A DNA stretch of 64,000 nucleotides from Myrica gale (Eukaryota > Streptophyta > Magnoliopsida > Fagales > Myricaceae), in NCBI GenBank assembly GCA_963930655.1, contig OZ005621.1, positions 4,761,001-4,825,000 of the forward strand. The letters are read 5' to 3'. The position numbers and the translations under genes were made by a program. The notes below the pieces were generated by a model. It made no database searches and was not told the origin of the DNA. It saw only the letters and a list, made by a program, of their open reading frames with translations. The first letter of the stretch is position 1. Each line of letters begins with the position of its first letter. This document shows, piece after piece, positions 12,904 to 24,246 of this stretch.

Positions 12904-14104
12904 TTTTTTTCCTTGGTTTGTTTTTCTCTTGGTTTTAAGAAACTTTGAGAGGCTTGTCAAACCATTAAAAATTGCAACTTAGATGGAGATATGAAACATA
13001 TTTGTTGCTAATTGATGTCCTGCATCCTGCATCCTTTAATCAATGGTTGTAGATTGCAAAGGAAGCCGAGTTCTTCTCCTTCGGGACCAATGATCTCACT
13101 CAGATGACCTTTGGTTACAGTAGAGATGATGTTGGCAAGTTTCTCCCTATTTACCTAGCCCAGGGTATCCTTCAAAATGACCCATTCGAGGTTAGTCTTA
13201 GTTGATGCAAGTCCAAAGGCTATTTTGAAGATAGGTTATGCTTTCTAAGAGACAGAAGTCCCAGATTGAAGGGAAGGGAGAACAGGTGAACATGATTGCA
13301 TGATAATCGTAGCCCTACTTTGTTACTTGCAGGTCCTTGATCAGAGAGGTGTCGGTCAGCTCATAAAAATGGCCACAGAAAGGGGTCGTGCAGCTAGGCC
13401 TAGCTTAAAGGTAAACAAAAACCTTTTATTTTAGGATGCATGTACTGTTGTGGTACATAGAAATGTTTTGCATTGTCTATGTTGAAAGAGCATTTGGGTT
13501 TATCTAAGAAAGAGAACATGTCATGATTTCTGCAAAAATAATTATCCAATCACATTGACACAACCACGCCAAGCAAGCATAGCTTCAATTCGTCCTTAAT
13601 TGACAAATTTTGTCTTGCGGATTGAAGTTCATGCATTTTATGATGATACCTCAACCAGTCAGGGACGATGGGCTGCATATTGCAGCATCCATGCTCCCAA
13701 TAGGCAGAAATGATTCCATGGTGTGTCCAATCATCTTGGACCAGATTTAACCAGATCTCAAATCCTTTAAATATCCCATGCGAACAGCTATAGAATTGGC
13801 CTATTGTCAGGCAGGGCCATATATATAATCTTTACAATTACATGTTTGTTCAACTTTTCTCGACTTAATATATGATGGTGATAAACAGGTTGGAATATGT
13901 GGAGAGCATGGTGGGGAGCCTTCTTCCATTGCCTTCTTTGCAGAGGCTGGACTGGACTATGTTTCATGTTCTCCCTTCAGGTTGGCTTGTCATGGTACAT
14001 TGAAATTTTCAAATGCTGCTTCATAATTGGACCAATATCCTGATTTGAATTTTATTGGCAGGGTTCCGATTGCTAGGCTTGCAGCTGCTCAAGTTGCTGT
14101 TTGA
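4585..14104 (+). CDS. PPDK: Pyruvate, phosphate dikinase, plastid-targeted form (20 coding exons)
   Basis: PPDK interconverts pyruvate + ATP + Pi and PEP + AMP + PPi. Exons: 4585-4839, 6615-6671, 7295-7528, 7614-7751, 8048-8210, 8355-8590, 8707-8835, 8925-9104, 9388-9525, 9919-10083, 10215-10376, 10473-10562, 11074-11212, 11419-11596, 12150-12279, 12600-12728, 13053-13190, 13333-13410, 13889-13980, 14062-14104. They join to 2874 nt (957 aa), close to the plant norm. Exon 1 is an Arg/Ser-rich, acid-poor transit peptide. The nucleotide-binding part starts at [13 protein letters not shown]. The swivelling phosphohistidine site is [10 protein letters not shown], catalytic His ~539 with the PDRP-regulated Thr ~537. 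The PEP/pyruvate domain holds [16 protein letters not shown] and GICGEHGG (Cys ~917). Introns 10 and 15 use GC donors. No frame breaks were seen. Confidence 0.97.
5183..5578. repeat. ~400-bp foldback element with internal short repeats, in PPDK intron 1
   Basis: The ends are inverted complements: GAGAAAATACACTTTCG at the left, and the complement of GGGAAAAATACCATTTTCAC at the right. Inside are several diverged ~37-bp repeats of the type AAACTACCAATTTTGACACA, running in opposite orientations in the two arms. A-rich flanks hide the target duplication. It resembles Mutator-like foldback MITEs. Confidence 0.6.
5908..5985 (+). other. Candidate alternative first exon for cytosolic PPDK
   Basis: An ATG in a strong context (ACCATGG) opens 26 codons ending ...GGGCAG, directly followed by a GT (GTTAAA). 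The phase is 0, so it would splice in frame to PPDK exon 2 (RVFTFGKG). A TATATA motif lies about 70 bp upstream (near 5837). In several plants cytosolic PPDK is transcribed from a promoter inside the first intron of the plastid form. The match of start, phase and position is suggestive, but the donor is weak and chance is possible. Confidence 0.3.
6687..7081. mobile_element. 395-bp foldback MITE with 9-bp target duplication, in PPDK intron 2 (MULE-like)
   Basis: The arms are ~140-bp inverted repeats, roughly 90% alike. The left begins GAGTTAAATGCATGTCATG and the right ends with the complement of GGGTTAAATGCATGTCATG. The insertion is flanked by perfect direct repeats TTGTTTTAT at 6678-6686 and 7082-7090. 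A 9-bp duplication is typical of the Mutator superfamily. The loop (about 6830-6950) is GC-richer and has no ORF. The left end lies only 15 bp from the 5' splice site of intron 2. Confidence 0.88.
12834..12902. repeat. Compound (CT)n(TA)n microsatellite in PPDK intron 16
   Basis: About 45 bp of CT repeats, with one interruption, run into about 24 bp of TA repeats. It lies about 100 bp downstream of the intron 16 donor. It is likely polymorphic. Confidence 0.95.
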
Positions 14105-14992
14105 GAGGCTTAACAACTCTGATCCCCCATTTGACTTTTTGCTGTAACTGCAGCGTATATACATATATCATTTACAGGAACTTAAAATAACTACATTGGT
14201 GTCCAATAAGGAGGCAAAGAAAAAAAAAAGAATGCTATCTACATTATTCAATGGAAAAAGAAGGGACAGATCCTCTTATAGGGAAGACGGGATCGGGATC
14301 CATGATCGACAGGGAAACTTCTGTGAATAATAATTCTTCTGTATAGGGTTGATGAATATATTTATGTCTACGTCCAAGAGATATATGTAACTGTAACTGT
14401 AAGCAACCTGTATTTTGTACAAATACGGTTACTTGGCTGGGCGTAGCATGTACATGTAACCTATGGATCTCATGAAACTAAGCCAACCAAATGTATAAGG
14501 TTGCTTCTTTGCTGCACAAATATGTATCAGTTTCGGAACTCGTCCTAATTAATTCTTTCAGCAACGAAACTGTGAAATTGATAAACTCGACGCACAGACG
14601 AGGCGACTCAGGAATTATTTTTTGTAACGCTTTTAAGTTGACTCTTTCGACGTAAGAACTAACATGCAATCGCCTTGCTAACATAGCATATTAGTGTCGA
14701 CCATTGTCGACGGTACAAACTCGTTTCAACCATTTTCGACGGTGGAAGAGTGAAACTCGTCGTAATATAACCATTTTTAGAAACGGCGTTAACCATTCAT
14801 GTAACGTCGGTGAGACTTTTGGTTCTGTAAGGGGAGGCGGCCAAACCTGAGCGCTCTCTATCTGGCTCTCTCCCCTGCCAGGCTCCAGAGAACGTCAAAA
14901 GAATCAAAATCTTAGGAAATCAGAGGTCTCTCTCTTTCACTCTCACAAGCTCACTCTTGTATTCACTCTTAAAAGAAAAACAGCAGAGAGAA
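14105..14992 (+). other. PPDK 3' UTR, spacer, and SpoU 5' leader
   Basis: The 3' UTR probably ends within the first 300-350 bp. Around 14540-14830 short motifs recur (TCGACGGT, TTTCGACG, AACTCGTC in both orientations), which looks like subterminal repeats of a degraded DNA transposon, possibly CACTA-like (weak). From about 14880 CT-rich leader sequence precedes the next ATG. No TATA box is obvious. Confidence 0.4.
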
Positions 14993-17200
14993 ATGAGCAT
15001 AGAGTGCTATGTCGTGGTGCACAACATTGCGAAACGGCACAACGTGGGCACGCTGGCCCGGAGCGCCACGGCCTTCGGAGTCTCCGAAGTGATCCTAGTG
15101 GGTCGCAGGGACTTCAACGCCTTCGGCAGCCACGGCTCCACCTCCCACCTCCGCTTCCGTCACTTCCACTCCCTCTCTGAAGCCCGCCAATTCCTAAAGG
15201 TTCCTTAACTCAAAAAGTCTTTATTTTACTTCTTTTTGTCTCCAACCTTACAATCTTGAACTGGGTATTTTCTTTCAGGAGAAAGATTGTGACATTTGTG
15301 GGGTGGAGATCACAGATACTGCTATGGCTGTCAATCAGCATCCTTTCAAGAAAAGCACTGCTTTTCTACTCGGAAACGAGGTACGACATTACTTCCATCC
15401 TTGCTGATCAAGCTGCTTTGTCGAGCACCCGTTTGTGGGTTTTGAAGGTTTTACATGATTACTTTCCTCCGTATGCTGGACATTTACTAAATTGGTTTCT
15501 CAATTGATTTGGTGTTTCTATTCAACTTCCCTGTAGAATGGATGTCTGAATTCATTTGCTTTACCATTTCATTTTTACAATGTGCCAAGTCAATTTTTCT
15601 GTTATCATATTCGAAGGCATAAGCACTAGTGATTCGTTGATATCTTTATTTTGATGCAGAACCTTTTTTCTTTCTCTCTTGTTGCCGGAGGTTTTCAGGT
15701 TCAAATTAGACTTGATATCTCCAATCTAGTGGATAGAAGCTCTCCTTTTGAATAGTTGGTTGAATCAAATTTAGGAATCAACTAGTTGGATTGTCGGATT
15801 GTCAATTAGTTATCCATGATCCTACTGAGGCCGCCTAGACAAATTCATTCAGTATTCCTGTTAAAGAAATAAATGTGATTTCATTTGTGATCATTCGGAT
15901 TTTAAGCTATTTTTTGTGGTGCATCTTTGTTTTTACCTCGTAGGGAACTGGACTTTCTGCCAAAGAATGTGAAATATGTGACTTTTTTGTTTATATCCCA
16001 CAATATGGGTGTGGTACTGCTTCATTGAATGTTACAGTCGCAGCTTCTATAGTACTGCATCATTTTGGAGGTAACTTTCTTGACAATCATCAGAGCATTT
16101 AATAAATAATTATTCCTTCTTAGGGTATGAATCGATTGTGTGCTTGACAGATAATCAATGAGTTTTAGCCCAAATGATACCTTCTCCTCAACCCTCTAGT
16201 AACAGAATGAAGAATGTGGTTGTGGTTGTGGATGTAGATTCAAGATCCACAGAGTACACGTAGTTAGGTATCAAAAAATGAAATCAACAATCAATTGACA
16301 AACACGTTTACATGTATTTAATTCTTAGCACATAAAGCTCTTAGTTTTAGGTTAGTTACAGAACTTTTTTTTTCTCCCACCTTCATCCATTTTCTTTTCC
16401 TTGCTTTCTCGCTGGTTGTTGATGAGGTTTTCTAACAAGCAGAATTTTCCTCTCAGCACACTGCCATAAGCCCATAGGACATGCAAATATACAATTTAAG
16501 AAGCACTGTGCCCAACAAAAAAGGAAGGTCATATTGAGGACCCTGGCCCTTAGAATCAGATTTCAAGAAGCATAGAATAGGACCTAATTCTGGACAGTAA
16601 TTAAGAGGAACGGAAACTGACAGTGATCTATGAGCATTTTCCAGAACACTCCTGGCTCAGTTCTCATGTTTGCATTAACATTCGTACGTCTCACTGTTCT
16701 GTCTTTGAATTGTTATTTGACCTCTAATTGGAAGGAAATCGAAGTTCCTAATAGGTAATGCCAAAATAACTAGAGAATTTTCCCTCGTATAAAAGAGGGA
16801 GAATCTTTTTGCATTCATGACGGTATCACATTCAAATCAAGTCAATTCCCACTGCATATATGTGGTACGTATTGTGGCAGTAAAGATTTCGGTTTCGGTT
16901 GTTTTTGGTTAGAAGACAAAAAAAAAATATAATCCTTCCAACAGAACTTTCCTAATGTCTCACACATGATTTTCTTCAGTTTGGGCAGGTTTCCCAGAGA
17001 GAACCCGCGAAGGGAGCAAGTTTGTTGTGGCTGAGAGACCTGTTAAACAGGTGAGTCGAAATTATTGTGCAGAGACAGCTGATGCCGTAATTGAAGAGAG
17101 AAAAGCTAGAAGGGAAAACGCTTCTAATGGTTTCTTTGATGAGAGTGGACATAGCAATTCAGCCTCTAACCTTCTGGATGCCTTGTTTGTCGATGATTGA
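14993..17200 (+). CDS. SpoU/TrmH-family tRNA/rRNA 2'-O-methyltransferase
   Basis: Exons 14993-15199, 15279-15380, 15944-16070 and 16980-17200 join to 657 nt (218 aa). All three SPOUT motifs are present: motif 1 with HNVGTLARSA (Asn17, Arg23); motif 2 LLGNEGTGLS (about 99-108), which forms the SAM-binding trefoil knot; and motif 3 ending SLNVTVAASIVLHHF (Asn132). These enzymes methylate ribose 2'-OH in tRNA or rRNA with SAM. No plastid or mitochondrial presequence is evident, since motif 1 starts within 20 residues of the ATG, so a cytosolic or nuclear site is likely. The C-terminal ~50 residues are polar, acidic and probably disordered. It lies just downstream of PPDK, matching At4g15520 next to At4g15530 in Arabidopsis. 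The substrate is not known from sequence. Confidence 0.93.
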
Positions 17201-18295
17201 TCGAGGTGATTGGCTAATGATGTAATCGGCATCATCAAACCTTAAGCACAATGTGGGTTGTGGGTCTACACTGCCTCAGCTGTTGTAAAAAGAAACAAAC
17301 AGCTCGTGCATAAACAGTGACATTATAAAAATCCATTGCTAGAGAAAGTTGTTGTAAGTTAACCAATTGAGAGAAGCTTCTTGAAGGAGGGATGTCGGCA
17401 TTTCACCTATGAAATTAGATGAATTTTGATCATTTTTGTTTCGATAGCTGTGTATGGAAGTTTATTGGGTTGGATGATGTTATCTTTTGCCTCTTTTTAT
17501 GACAGGTGTGAGAAATGATTTGATGATTCCTTGATACTCTTTTGTTGTTGATCGGGAAGAAAAGAAAACTCTTCTATTGTTGTTTTCCTTTCGTGTTTCT
17601 TTGGCGAGATAGTAGTTCTGTTGTTGCTTCGTGTGGCATGTAGATAATTTTAACAGTCCCTCTCTCTCTCCACCTACCTTTTTGACTTGTTTGCATGAAA
17701 AAGACCTGGGTGAACCCAACATCCACAAGCATCCAGGGGAACGGAAGGAAAAAGTAAGCCACATGCGGAGATCCTAAAAAAATCAACTCTTAGGTGTCAT
17801 CAGCCTTTTCCAAGAAGCAAACAGCCTGAGTCCCCAACTTACAGACGAGATGTCTATCAAATTTACCAAAGCAGTTGACTGTAAAAACATTTAACGATAA
17901 TATGGAACACTAGTATATTCACTTCTAGTAGACCTACTTCAGAAAAGTTCATTAAAGCAGTATCTATCTTTTAGGCTCTTCAGATCACTTTCAACAAGTG
18001 TCAGAGTCAGAAGTCTTGTTGTCTTTTTCTTAACTATTTAACTGGACACTGGTTGTGGTAGCAGTTGGTGTGTCTTTGGTGTGTTTTGGCGAAAAGCTCA
18101 ACAACATGCACCATTGTCAACGTCCACCGCAATTGGAGCAGGTGGAATTAATCTTTGTTTGTCCCTCTACCATTTCCTTTTTTCCTTTTTCACCAGTCCC
18201 ATCGTCTCTAACATAAAGCTAATCTCCAATTAAACTTACTTTGGTATTCTCAAGATATCAGTGGTGCTAGAGTGGTGGAAATTCATACGAAACAA
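17201..18295 (+). other. SpoU 3' UTR, spacer and 5' leader of the EEP gene
   Basis: Mostly AT-rich. The ORFs here (for example minus strand 17480-17764) carry no family features. The stretch before 18296 (GATATCAG at about 18254) could be a leader-intron acceptor, but that is unproven. Confidence 0.4.
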
Positions 18296-20419
18296 ATGGT
18301 TCTTCAGCAGTTCTGCAATGATCACTTGTCTAACTCATTAAGTGTCCTTAGAAGGAAACTCCGGCAATTCTGCTCAAGGATACGGCGGCTGTTATGGAAG
18401 CGCCCGAGGCCGAAACTAATCATCAGGAGGCTTGGCAGATTTCACTCTAAGCTTCTGTCTAAAGGTGGCAACAATAAATCAACAACTCAAATAAATGGCC
18501 AATTGGTTCGTTCTGTGTCTGAAAGGCCAATTCGAGCTGCCACATTCAATGTTGCCATGTTCTCCCTGGCACCTGCTGTTACCAAGGCTGAGAAACGAGC
18601 TAGATTCGATCACGAGCAGGAAGAGCATATTCTCAAGTGTCATGATTCACAGACAAAGTCTATTAATACTCGTCCCAAGAGCATATTGAAGCAATCTCCC
18701 ATACACACCACCCTGAGTAGTCCTGAACATGCCTCTAAGCAAACGAAGCTTACGAGGCTAAAGTTAAAGGTTTCTATTAATCTTCCTGATAATGAAATCT
18801 CATTAGCAAATACTAAGTTGCTTCGTTCTGTTGAAGATGAGAAAGAGGAATCATCAAACATGACTGCTAGAAGAGTCCATAGAAGTGGAGTTCCAGTAAG
18901 GTCTCCTGTGTGCTTTCCTTCCAGCATGATTATTAGTCAAAATGATGACTTATTGGGTAGCGGCAGAAGCATCCTGGAAGTACTCAGAGAGGTGGATGCT
19001 GATATATTAGCCCTGCAAGATGTGAAGGCAGAGGAAGGGAAAGGCATGGGCCCTCTATCTGATTTGGCAGGAGCCTTGGGGATGAGATATGTGTTTGCTG
19101 AGAGCTGGGCTCCAGAGTATGGTAATGCGGTCTTATCAAAATGGCCAATCAAGAGGTGGAAAGTCCAGAAGATTGCTAATGATGATGATTTCAGGTACTT
19201 GCTATTTCTTCTCTGCCTATCAGAGTGATTTTACTTTGAAGCACAATTGGCCTAGTTCTATCACTATTACTTTCTGTATTATGACCTGCTATTATGCTTT
19301 GTACTCCTAAGCTAGGAATCCATCAAAATCATCAATTTGAACTGTCCTAAAACTTTTTGGCATTTGAGAAACAAGGCTACTGCCATAAGTTCTTGAAATA
19401 TAAGAACATAAGCATACTGCATATACACATCAGTTATCCATAATGCCATTCTAGGACTTGTATGTGAATCAAATAAGCGTCTTGAATGCAGAGCCCACAG
19501 CTTATTCAGCAGTAAAGCGAGTCATTTTGTAACTGGAAAGCTGATAGTACAGTACCCTTGCAACCTCTAACTCGATTACCCGTAATTGTTTAATTCAGGA
19601 ACGTGCTAAAGGTCACAATTGAAGTGCCATGGAGTGGAGAAATTGACTTCTATTGCACCCAACTTGACCATTTAGATGAGAACTGGAGGATGAAGCAGAT
19701 GAACGCAATAATACAATCAACTGATTGTCCCCACATATTGGCAGGGGGTCTGAATTCTCTCGATGTATCAGATTACTCATCAGACAGATGGACAGACATT
19801 GTCAAGGTAACATCACGTCTAACAAAAGCACTATCATTTGCAAGGGAAAAAGAAAATATGCGTTCTTTTAGTGTCATTTTAGTGTGATACTGAGCCAATA
19901 TATATGTGTGTGTGTGTGTGTTGCAGTATTATGAGAAGATAGGAAAGCCCACGCCAAAGGTAGAGGTGATGAAGTTTTTGAAGGGCAAAGGCTACAGAGA
20001 TGCAAAAGACTTTGCAGGGGAATGTGAGCCGGTGGTCATACTTGCCAAAGGCCAAAGTAGGTGAATCTGACTGACTTCTGTACAGTTATCCGTACATTTC
20101 ATTTCAGTTTTCCTGGAGGACTTTGTCTGGTTGTGAATTTTTCGCTAGAACAGATGTGCAGGGGACATGCAAGTATGGAACCAGGGTAGATTACGTTTTG
20201 ACCTCACCGGATTCACCATACAAGTTTGTTCCGGGTTCATACTCTGTCGTTTCATCCAAAGGTACTTCCGATCACCACATTGTTAAGATTGATATCATAA
20301 GGAAAGTAGGCGAGGGTGCTCAAGAGAATGCCACTAGACATGGGAGGAAGATCAAACAAAAAGTTGTCAGAATCACCAACTCATGTTCCTCGAGAGCTAT
20401 TTGGCGAATGAAGCCCTAA
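18296..20419 (+). CDS. DNase I-like (endonuclease/exonuclease/phosphatase fold) protein, possible pseudoenzyme
   Basis: Exons 18296-19194, 19599-19806, 19927-20056 and 20154-20419 join to 1503 nt (500 aa). The N-terminus (first ~60 residues) is strongly basic; residues ~90-220 look disordered and interrupt the fold. EEP landmarks follow: ATFNVAMF, then LALQDVK (~238), ESWAPEYGNAVLSKWPI, HILAGGLNS (~345), YGTRVDYVL and SSKGTSDHHIV (~450). In active EEP enzymes the second motif normally has Q-E and the third G-D-x-N. Here they read Q-D and G-G-L-N, so catalysis is doubtful although the S-D-H end is kept. I recall Arabidopsis At3g21530 as the likely counterpart. The start was chosen as the first ATG of the open frame. 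Function is unknown. Confidence 0.85.
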
Positions 20420-20689
20420 AGTCACTGATCATGAGTGCGTTCCATGTAAATATTGCATGTTTATTTCATTACTAGTTTGCGGCACAAATAAGAATTGGAT
20501 GCTGTTCACCTGCCATGTGATCTTTTTATTAAAGCACTTCTGATTGTAAACCTAATGTTGCTCAATCATTTGAGTATATATATATAAAAGTTACGTTAGA
20601 GAATATAATTTATATTTTTTTAATACTGAGTTCGAGACCTTATTCCGTGCATTTCACTCAACGAAAAAGCTAACTATTATTTAATTTCA

Positions 20690-21064
20690 GGGAAATTGGT
20701 TTTTTAGTCCCTAGGTTTTGAGTATTTTTTCATTTTAGTCATTAGGTTTCAAACTTCAAATTTTTAGTCATTGAATTTTCTTTTTTTGACGAAATGATCA
20801 TTCCGTCAGTCTGACGTCTATATACTTAACGAACTTTGAAGCAGTCGACTGGGTATATATGTTGAAAGTGAACGGTCGATCTCTACAGAAGCGGTCGACC
20901 GCTTCGTGTAACAGTCGAACGGTACAAATTTACTGACATGTTAGAGAGCTTCGTTAAGCATATGGACGAGACGAAATGATCATTTAGTCAAATAAAGAAA
21001 TTTGAAAGTGAATGATTAAAATAAAAATGTGCCCAAAACTTAGGGACTAACAAATGAATTTCCC
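20690..21064. mobile_element. 375-bp foldback MITE, 9-bp near-perfect target duplication
   Basis: The ends are GGGAAATTGGTTTTTTAGTC and the complement of GGGAAATTCATTTGTTAGTC; the inverted arms reach about 170 bp and contain AATGATCATTCCGTC. The flanks are TTAATTTCA (20681-20689) and ATAATTTCA (21065-21073), 8 of 9 identical, which suggests a Mutator-like origin. A related copy is at 41329-41672. The central part holds the palindrome-rich AAGCGGTCGACCGCTTCG. Confidence 0.82.
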
Positions 21065-21937
21065 ATAATTTCATTATACTTATTCAGAGGCCCAATTCAT
21101 TCGCCAAATAAGTTGAGAAGTTGAGAGATATGACAAACCGGACTACCCATATCAATCCTCTCCCGACTCCCGTACATTCCCCCTGTGCACCTTTTCACGT
21201 GTTATTGTGGGTCCTCACGCTCTTCACGCGCTTCATCATGCAAATATGCAATCACCAATGTTCTATCACCTCCGGCTTTAACGGACACGCCCTCATTTCC
21301 GCTGTGTCAATGCACAGGCCAGCCCCAATTTGGGAACATGTATTGTGGGCCGTACCTACAGCGCAACTCGAAACTTGAACTAATTCCTGACGGCCCATGT
21401 TTCTGTCCGACCCAAGCCTTTTCTATCTCTACTTTAATTAAGGACTCAGCCCAATGCTTAACTGGTCCAATTGACGAGTAGGCCTAACAAAACCCAAAGA
21501 AATGCATACTTAATTTTGTTTTTTTTCCCTCTGCTCAAGCCAAGCCCACCCAAATTCGTTATCACAATAAAATCCGAATAAAAAAGACATTATAAACATT
21601 TATAAGTGTAGTAAATTATATTGTGGAAAGATAAAATCATTAAAGAAAGGTCGATAAAAAAGTAAATACTTCAATTTTTTGAGCTATAAATACTTAGGAT
21701 ATGTTCGGTTAGAGTGTTTTTTGAGGATTTTTTGTGTTTTGAGAATTTTTAGATAAAATTAACTTTATTCGTATGCATGCTGCAGTTTTTTTTAGGTGAT
21801 TTTAAAAAATATGTTCGGTTTGTGTATTCTCAAGATTTAAAAAATTCTTAGAATGCAAAAAAAAGAAAAGAAACAAGGCCTTAAACGACTAGCAAGACAA
21901 TATCATGTAGTTATTGACATTTTCAAATTGCTTTGGA

Positions 21938-22130
21938 GTTCGGCTGTCAAAATTTTAGAAGTTTAAAAAATTTAGTGTATGAGAATTGATGAAAAAGTGA
22001 AGAGATAGATGATTTGGGTAAATTTTTTATTTTTATTTTTATTTTAAAAAAATATAATTTGATAGAGAGATTTATTTTATAATTATTTTATTATACTAAA
22101 TATTCCTAAATATTTACCAGCCAAACACCA
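21938..22130 (+). mobile_element. Short MITE family 'GGTTGTGTTTG', copy 2
   Basis: The shared core GATGAAAAAGTGAAGAGATA is present, with TTCGGCTGTCAAAATTTT at the left and ACCAGCCAAACACC at the right forming imperfect terminal inverted repeats. It is more diverged than the other copies. Confidence 0.6.
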
Positions 22131-22527
22131 ATACTTCAACTTATTTACTAGATAATACTCCTAACACCAGAAATGCATTCTGTTAAATACCAATTACCAA
22201 ATTATATTGATTTTAAATTTTTTGTATATTTCTTAATTCAACAAGCCTTATTCAATTACAAGTCTACAAATAATATGACTTAGAGTTGCGTCAGGGATTC
22301 ATTTAAACCCCTTAAATTAATTCAACCAAGCACATGTGGATAGCCTGCACCTCATTATTCAAAGTTAAGGCCAACCAAACGCGTGAGAACTCATTTATTC
22401 CTTTTAACCGTACTTTGCGGAATAAATATCATATTTAATGTGTCAATCTCATTGTATAATATCAATCACATTATCCATGAATCTCTATTATCATATTAAA
22501 TAGGTGAAGACAAATCATCATGGATGA

Positions 22528-22705
22528 CGTTATGTTTGTGTCGTAAAATTTTTGGTATTGAGTTTAGTGAAAAGTGAAGAGAGAGATAATTTTTTATATT
22601 TTTTGTAGTGAAAAGTTATGATTTGATGGGAGAGAGAGATTATATTGTAGTATTTTATTGTGAGTTGGTGAAAAATTTTGTGAAATTTTGTTAGCAAACG
22701 CACCC
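22528..22705 (+). mobile_element. Short MITE family 'GGTTGTGTTTG', copy 3
   Basis: It starts GTTATGTTTGTGTCGTAAAA and ends AGCAAACGCACCC, with the shared core GTGAAAAGTGAAGAGAGAGAT. The ends are short inverted repeats. Confidence 0.7.
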
Positions 22706-23541
22706 TGTATTATGGTTTTATCATATGAGATGTTCAATCTCATCAATGACCATGAACGATTTATAATGTTTTATGCTTTTCGAGCATTGTCTGATTTATG
22801 TCTCATGTGGATCAATCCCATTGATCATATAAATCAGCTCTATCATTGGACTATGCTCATCTCATGTATGTTATACGGATGTTAATGATTGAGATATTAT
22901 GAATAAACTTTTTTATTCATGAACTAATAACTCTTTATTATTAGGATTGATGATCAAATTCAAATTCCAACATGAACCACACACCCCCACTTGGTTAATT
23001 AAAAGTAAAACAAGATAACTCTTATATCCTCTATCTCTCTTTTACTACTTTTCTTAGTTATTGTTCTCTTATTTCAAAATAGGATCCTTTCAATTTTTAT
23101 TTGCTGCTCTAATTACATATGTGGACCCTATAATACTTAATGTTGTACGTACTAATTACCTGGCCGTGTAGACTCTACAAGATGTGTCTATCTCTCTTCG
23201 ATTAGGATAGTCTAGTTCGCAAATTGAAGATCAGATCGATCTACTCCTAATTTCTTTCGTATTCATATCCGTGGAAAACTATTTTTATGCAAAAAAAAAA
23301 CACACACAATCTTAATTATTTGTATGTATATTGTTTGAGGTATCTTTAATCCTTCTTTTATTGGTATCTGTACAGAGGGGACAATTGTGGCCTTCCCCTT
23401 ACAGCCTCAATCCTTCCCATCGTGAATTGAGCGCAAACAGTCCTTTGTTAGAATACCATGTTAACAGGTAGTTACAACGTCTTGACCCCAGCAAATTACA
23501 TTCCATGAAACCGACGCAACAAGGAAAGAAACCACAACGAG

Positions 23542-24126
23542 TTAAACTCCTTGGGCTGTCGACAAGGATATTTCTCTTGACTTTGAAGAAGAAGTTGAAA
23601 AATATCCTATTCCATTGCGCCTGCTAGGGAAAAAGAAGAAAACCACACTGGAGACCATACCAACTAATGGAGGCATCAGCTTCAGAAAACTTCTATTGGA
23701 CGTCAGAGAGAAGCAGTCCACAGTGTTTGGGTCCAAAAAAACCACGACCGCAAACACCAGCATTACAAAGAGGGCATGGACAAAGTCCCGAAACCGAAGC
23801 CTATAGACGGCCAAGTCCACGTTATGAGACTCCCGCCGCGAGGGCCAGAGACCCTTCCTTGTCGCAATCCCGAAATGGGTTCTCCCGTCAAGTCCAACGT
23901 AACTGTCGGTGAAGGTAGAAATGAAGCAAGACCAACCACACACACCAACAAGCACGCCGGTGAGGACCTTGTTGAAAGGGTGACAGCGGCCAAAGTTGGA
24001 GAAGAGAGGGCCGAGGAACAGGTACGTGAAAGCTGTGCCAGAGGGGAGGAGCCTGATAAGGTTGCGGAGCCCAGTGAATGTTCCATCTGTAATAGCCGAT
24101 CTGTTAGGGCAGCAACAGTTCCCCAT
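23542..24126 (-). CDS. DMP (DUF679) membrane protein, copy A (diverged)
   Basis: A single-exon gene of 194 aa, the usual DMP length. DMPs are plant-specific four-span membrane proteins of tonoplast, ER or plasma membrane, some linked to membrane remodelling in senescence and others to gamete fusion. Visible here: an N-terminal MGNCCCPNRS, then RNLIRLLPSGTAFTYLFL (TM1), VLTGVLVGVCGWSCFISTFTDSY (TM2 and the family signature TDS), LRFRDFVHALFVMLVFAVVVF (TM3) and LKLMPPLVGMVSSVVFFFFP (TM4), ending RNGIGY and a Ser-rich tail. It shares architecture with copies B and C but is clearly more diverged. The ATG at 24124-24126 fits the family N-terminus. DMP1/DMP2-type by position (At3g21520/At3g21550), not certain. 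Confidence 0.93.
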   Translation of the reverse strand: MGNCCCPNRSAITDGTFTGLRNLIRLLPSGTAFTYLFLGPLFSNFGRCHPFNKVLTGVLVGVCGWSCFISTFTDSYVGLDGRTHFGIATRKGLWPSRRESHNVDLAVYRLRFRDFVHALFVMLVFAVVVFLDPNTVDCFSLTSNRSFLKLMPPLVGMVSSVVFFFFPSRRNGIGYFSTSSSKSREISLSTAQGV

Positions 24127-24237
24127 TGGATTGATTTCGGCGGGAGTACTCTTGTCGGATGAACAGAATAAGAAGGCGTACGTCTTTGTCTTGAGTTATG
24201 GGCCTTGCAAGTAGCTACCCAGGTTTTCTTCGGACAA

Positions 24238-24246
24238 TATTTATAG
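24238..24246 (-). promoter_or_regulatory. TATA box of DMP copy A
   Basis: On the minus strand the sequence reads CTATAAATA, about 112 bp upstream of the DMP copy A start codon. The spacing fits a TATA box with a short 5' UTR. Confidence 0.65.

Larger units (their letters stand above)
21074..23541. other. AT-rich spacer between the EEP gene and the DMP cluster
   Basis: I see no gene. Two MITE-family copies are listed separately. The ORFs at 21121-21481 are compositionally odd (short, C-rich) and have no homologue I can recognise. The segment from about 23340 lies immediately 3' of the minus-strand DMP gene and should contain its 3' UTR. Confidence 0.5.

Noticed and set aside
14540..14830. CACTA transposon end
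   Set aside because: Short repeated TCGACGG-type motifs are suggestive, but no CACTA terminus, inverted end or 3-bp duplication could be found, so it is only mentioned in the spacer entry.
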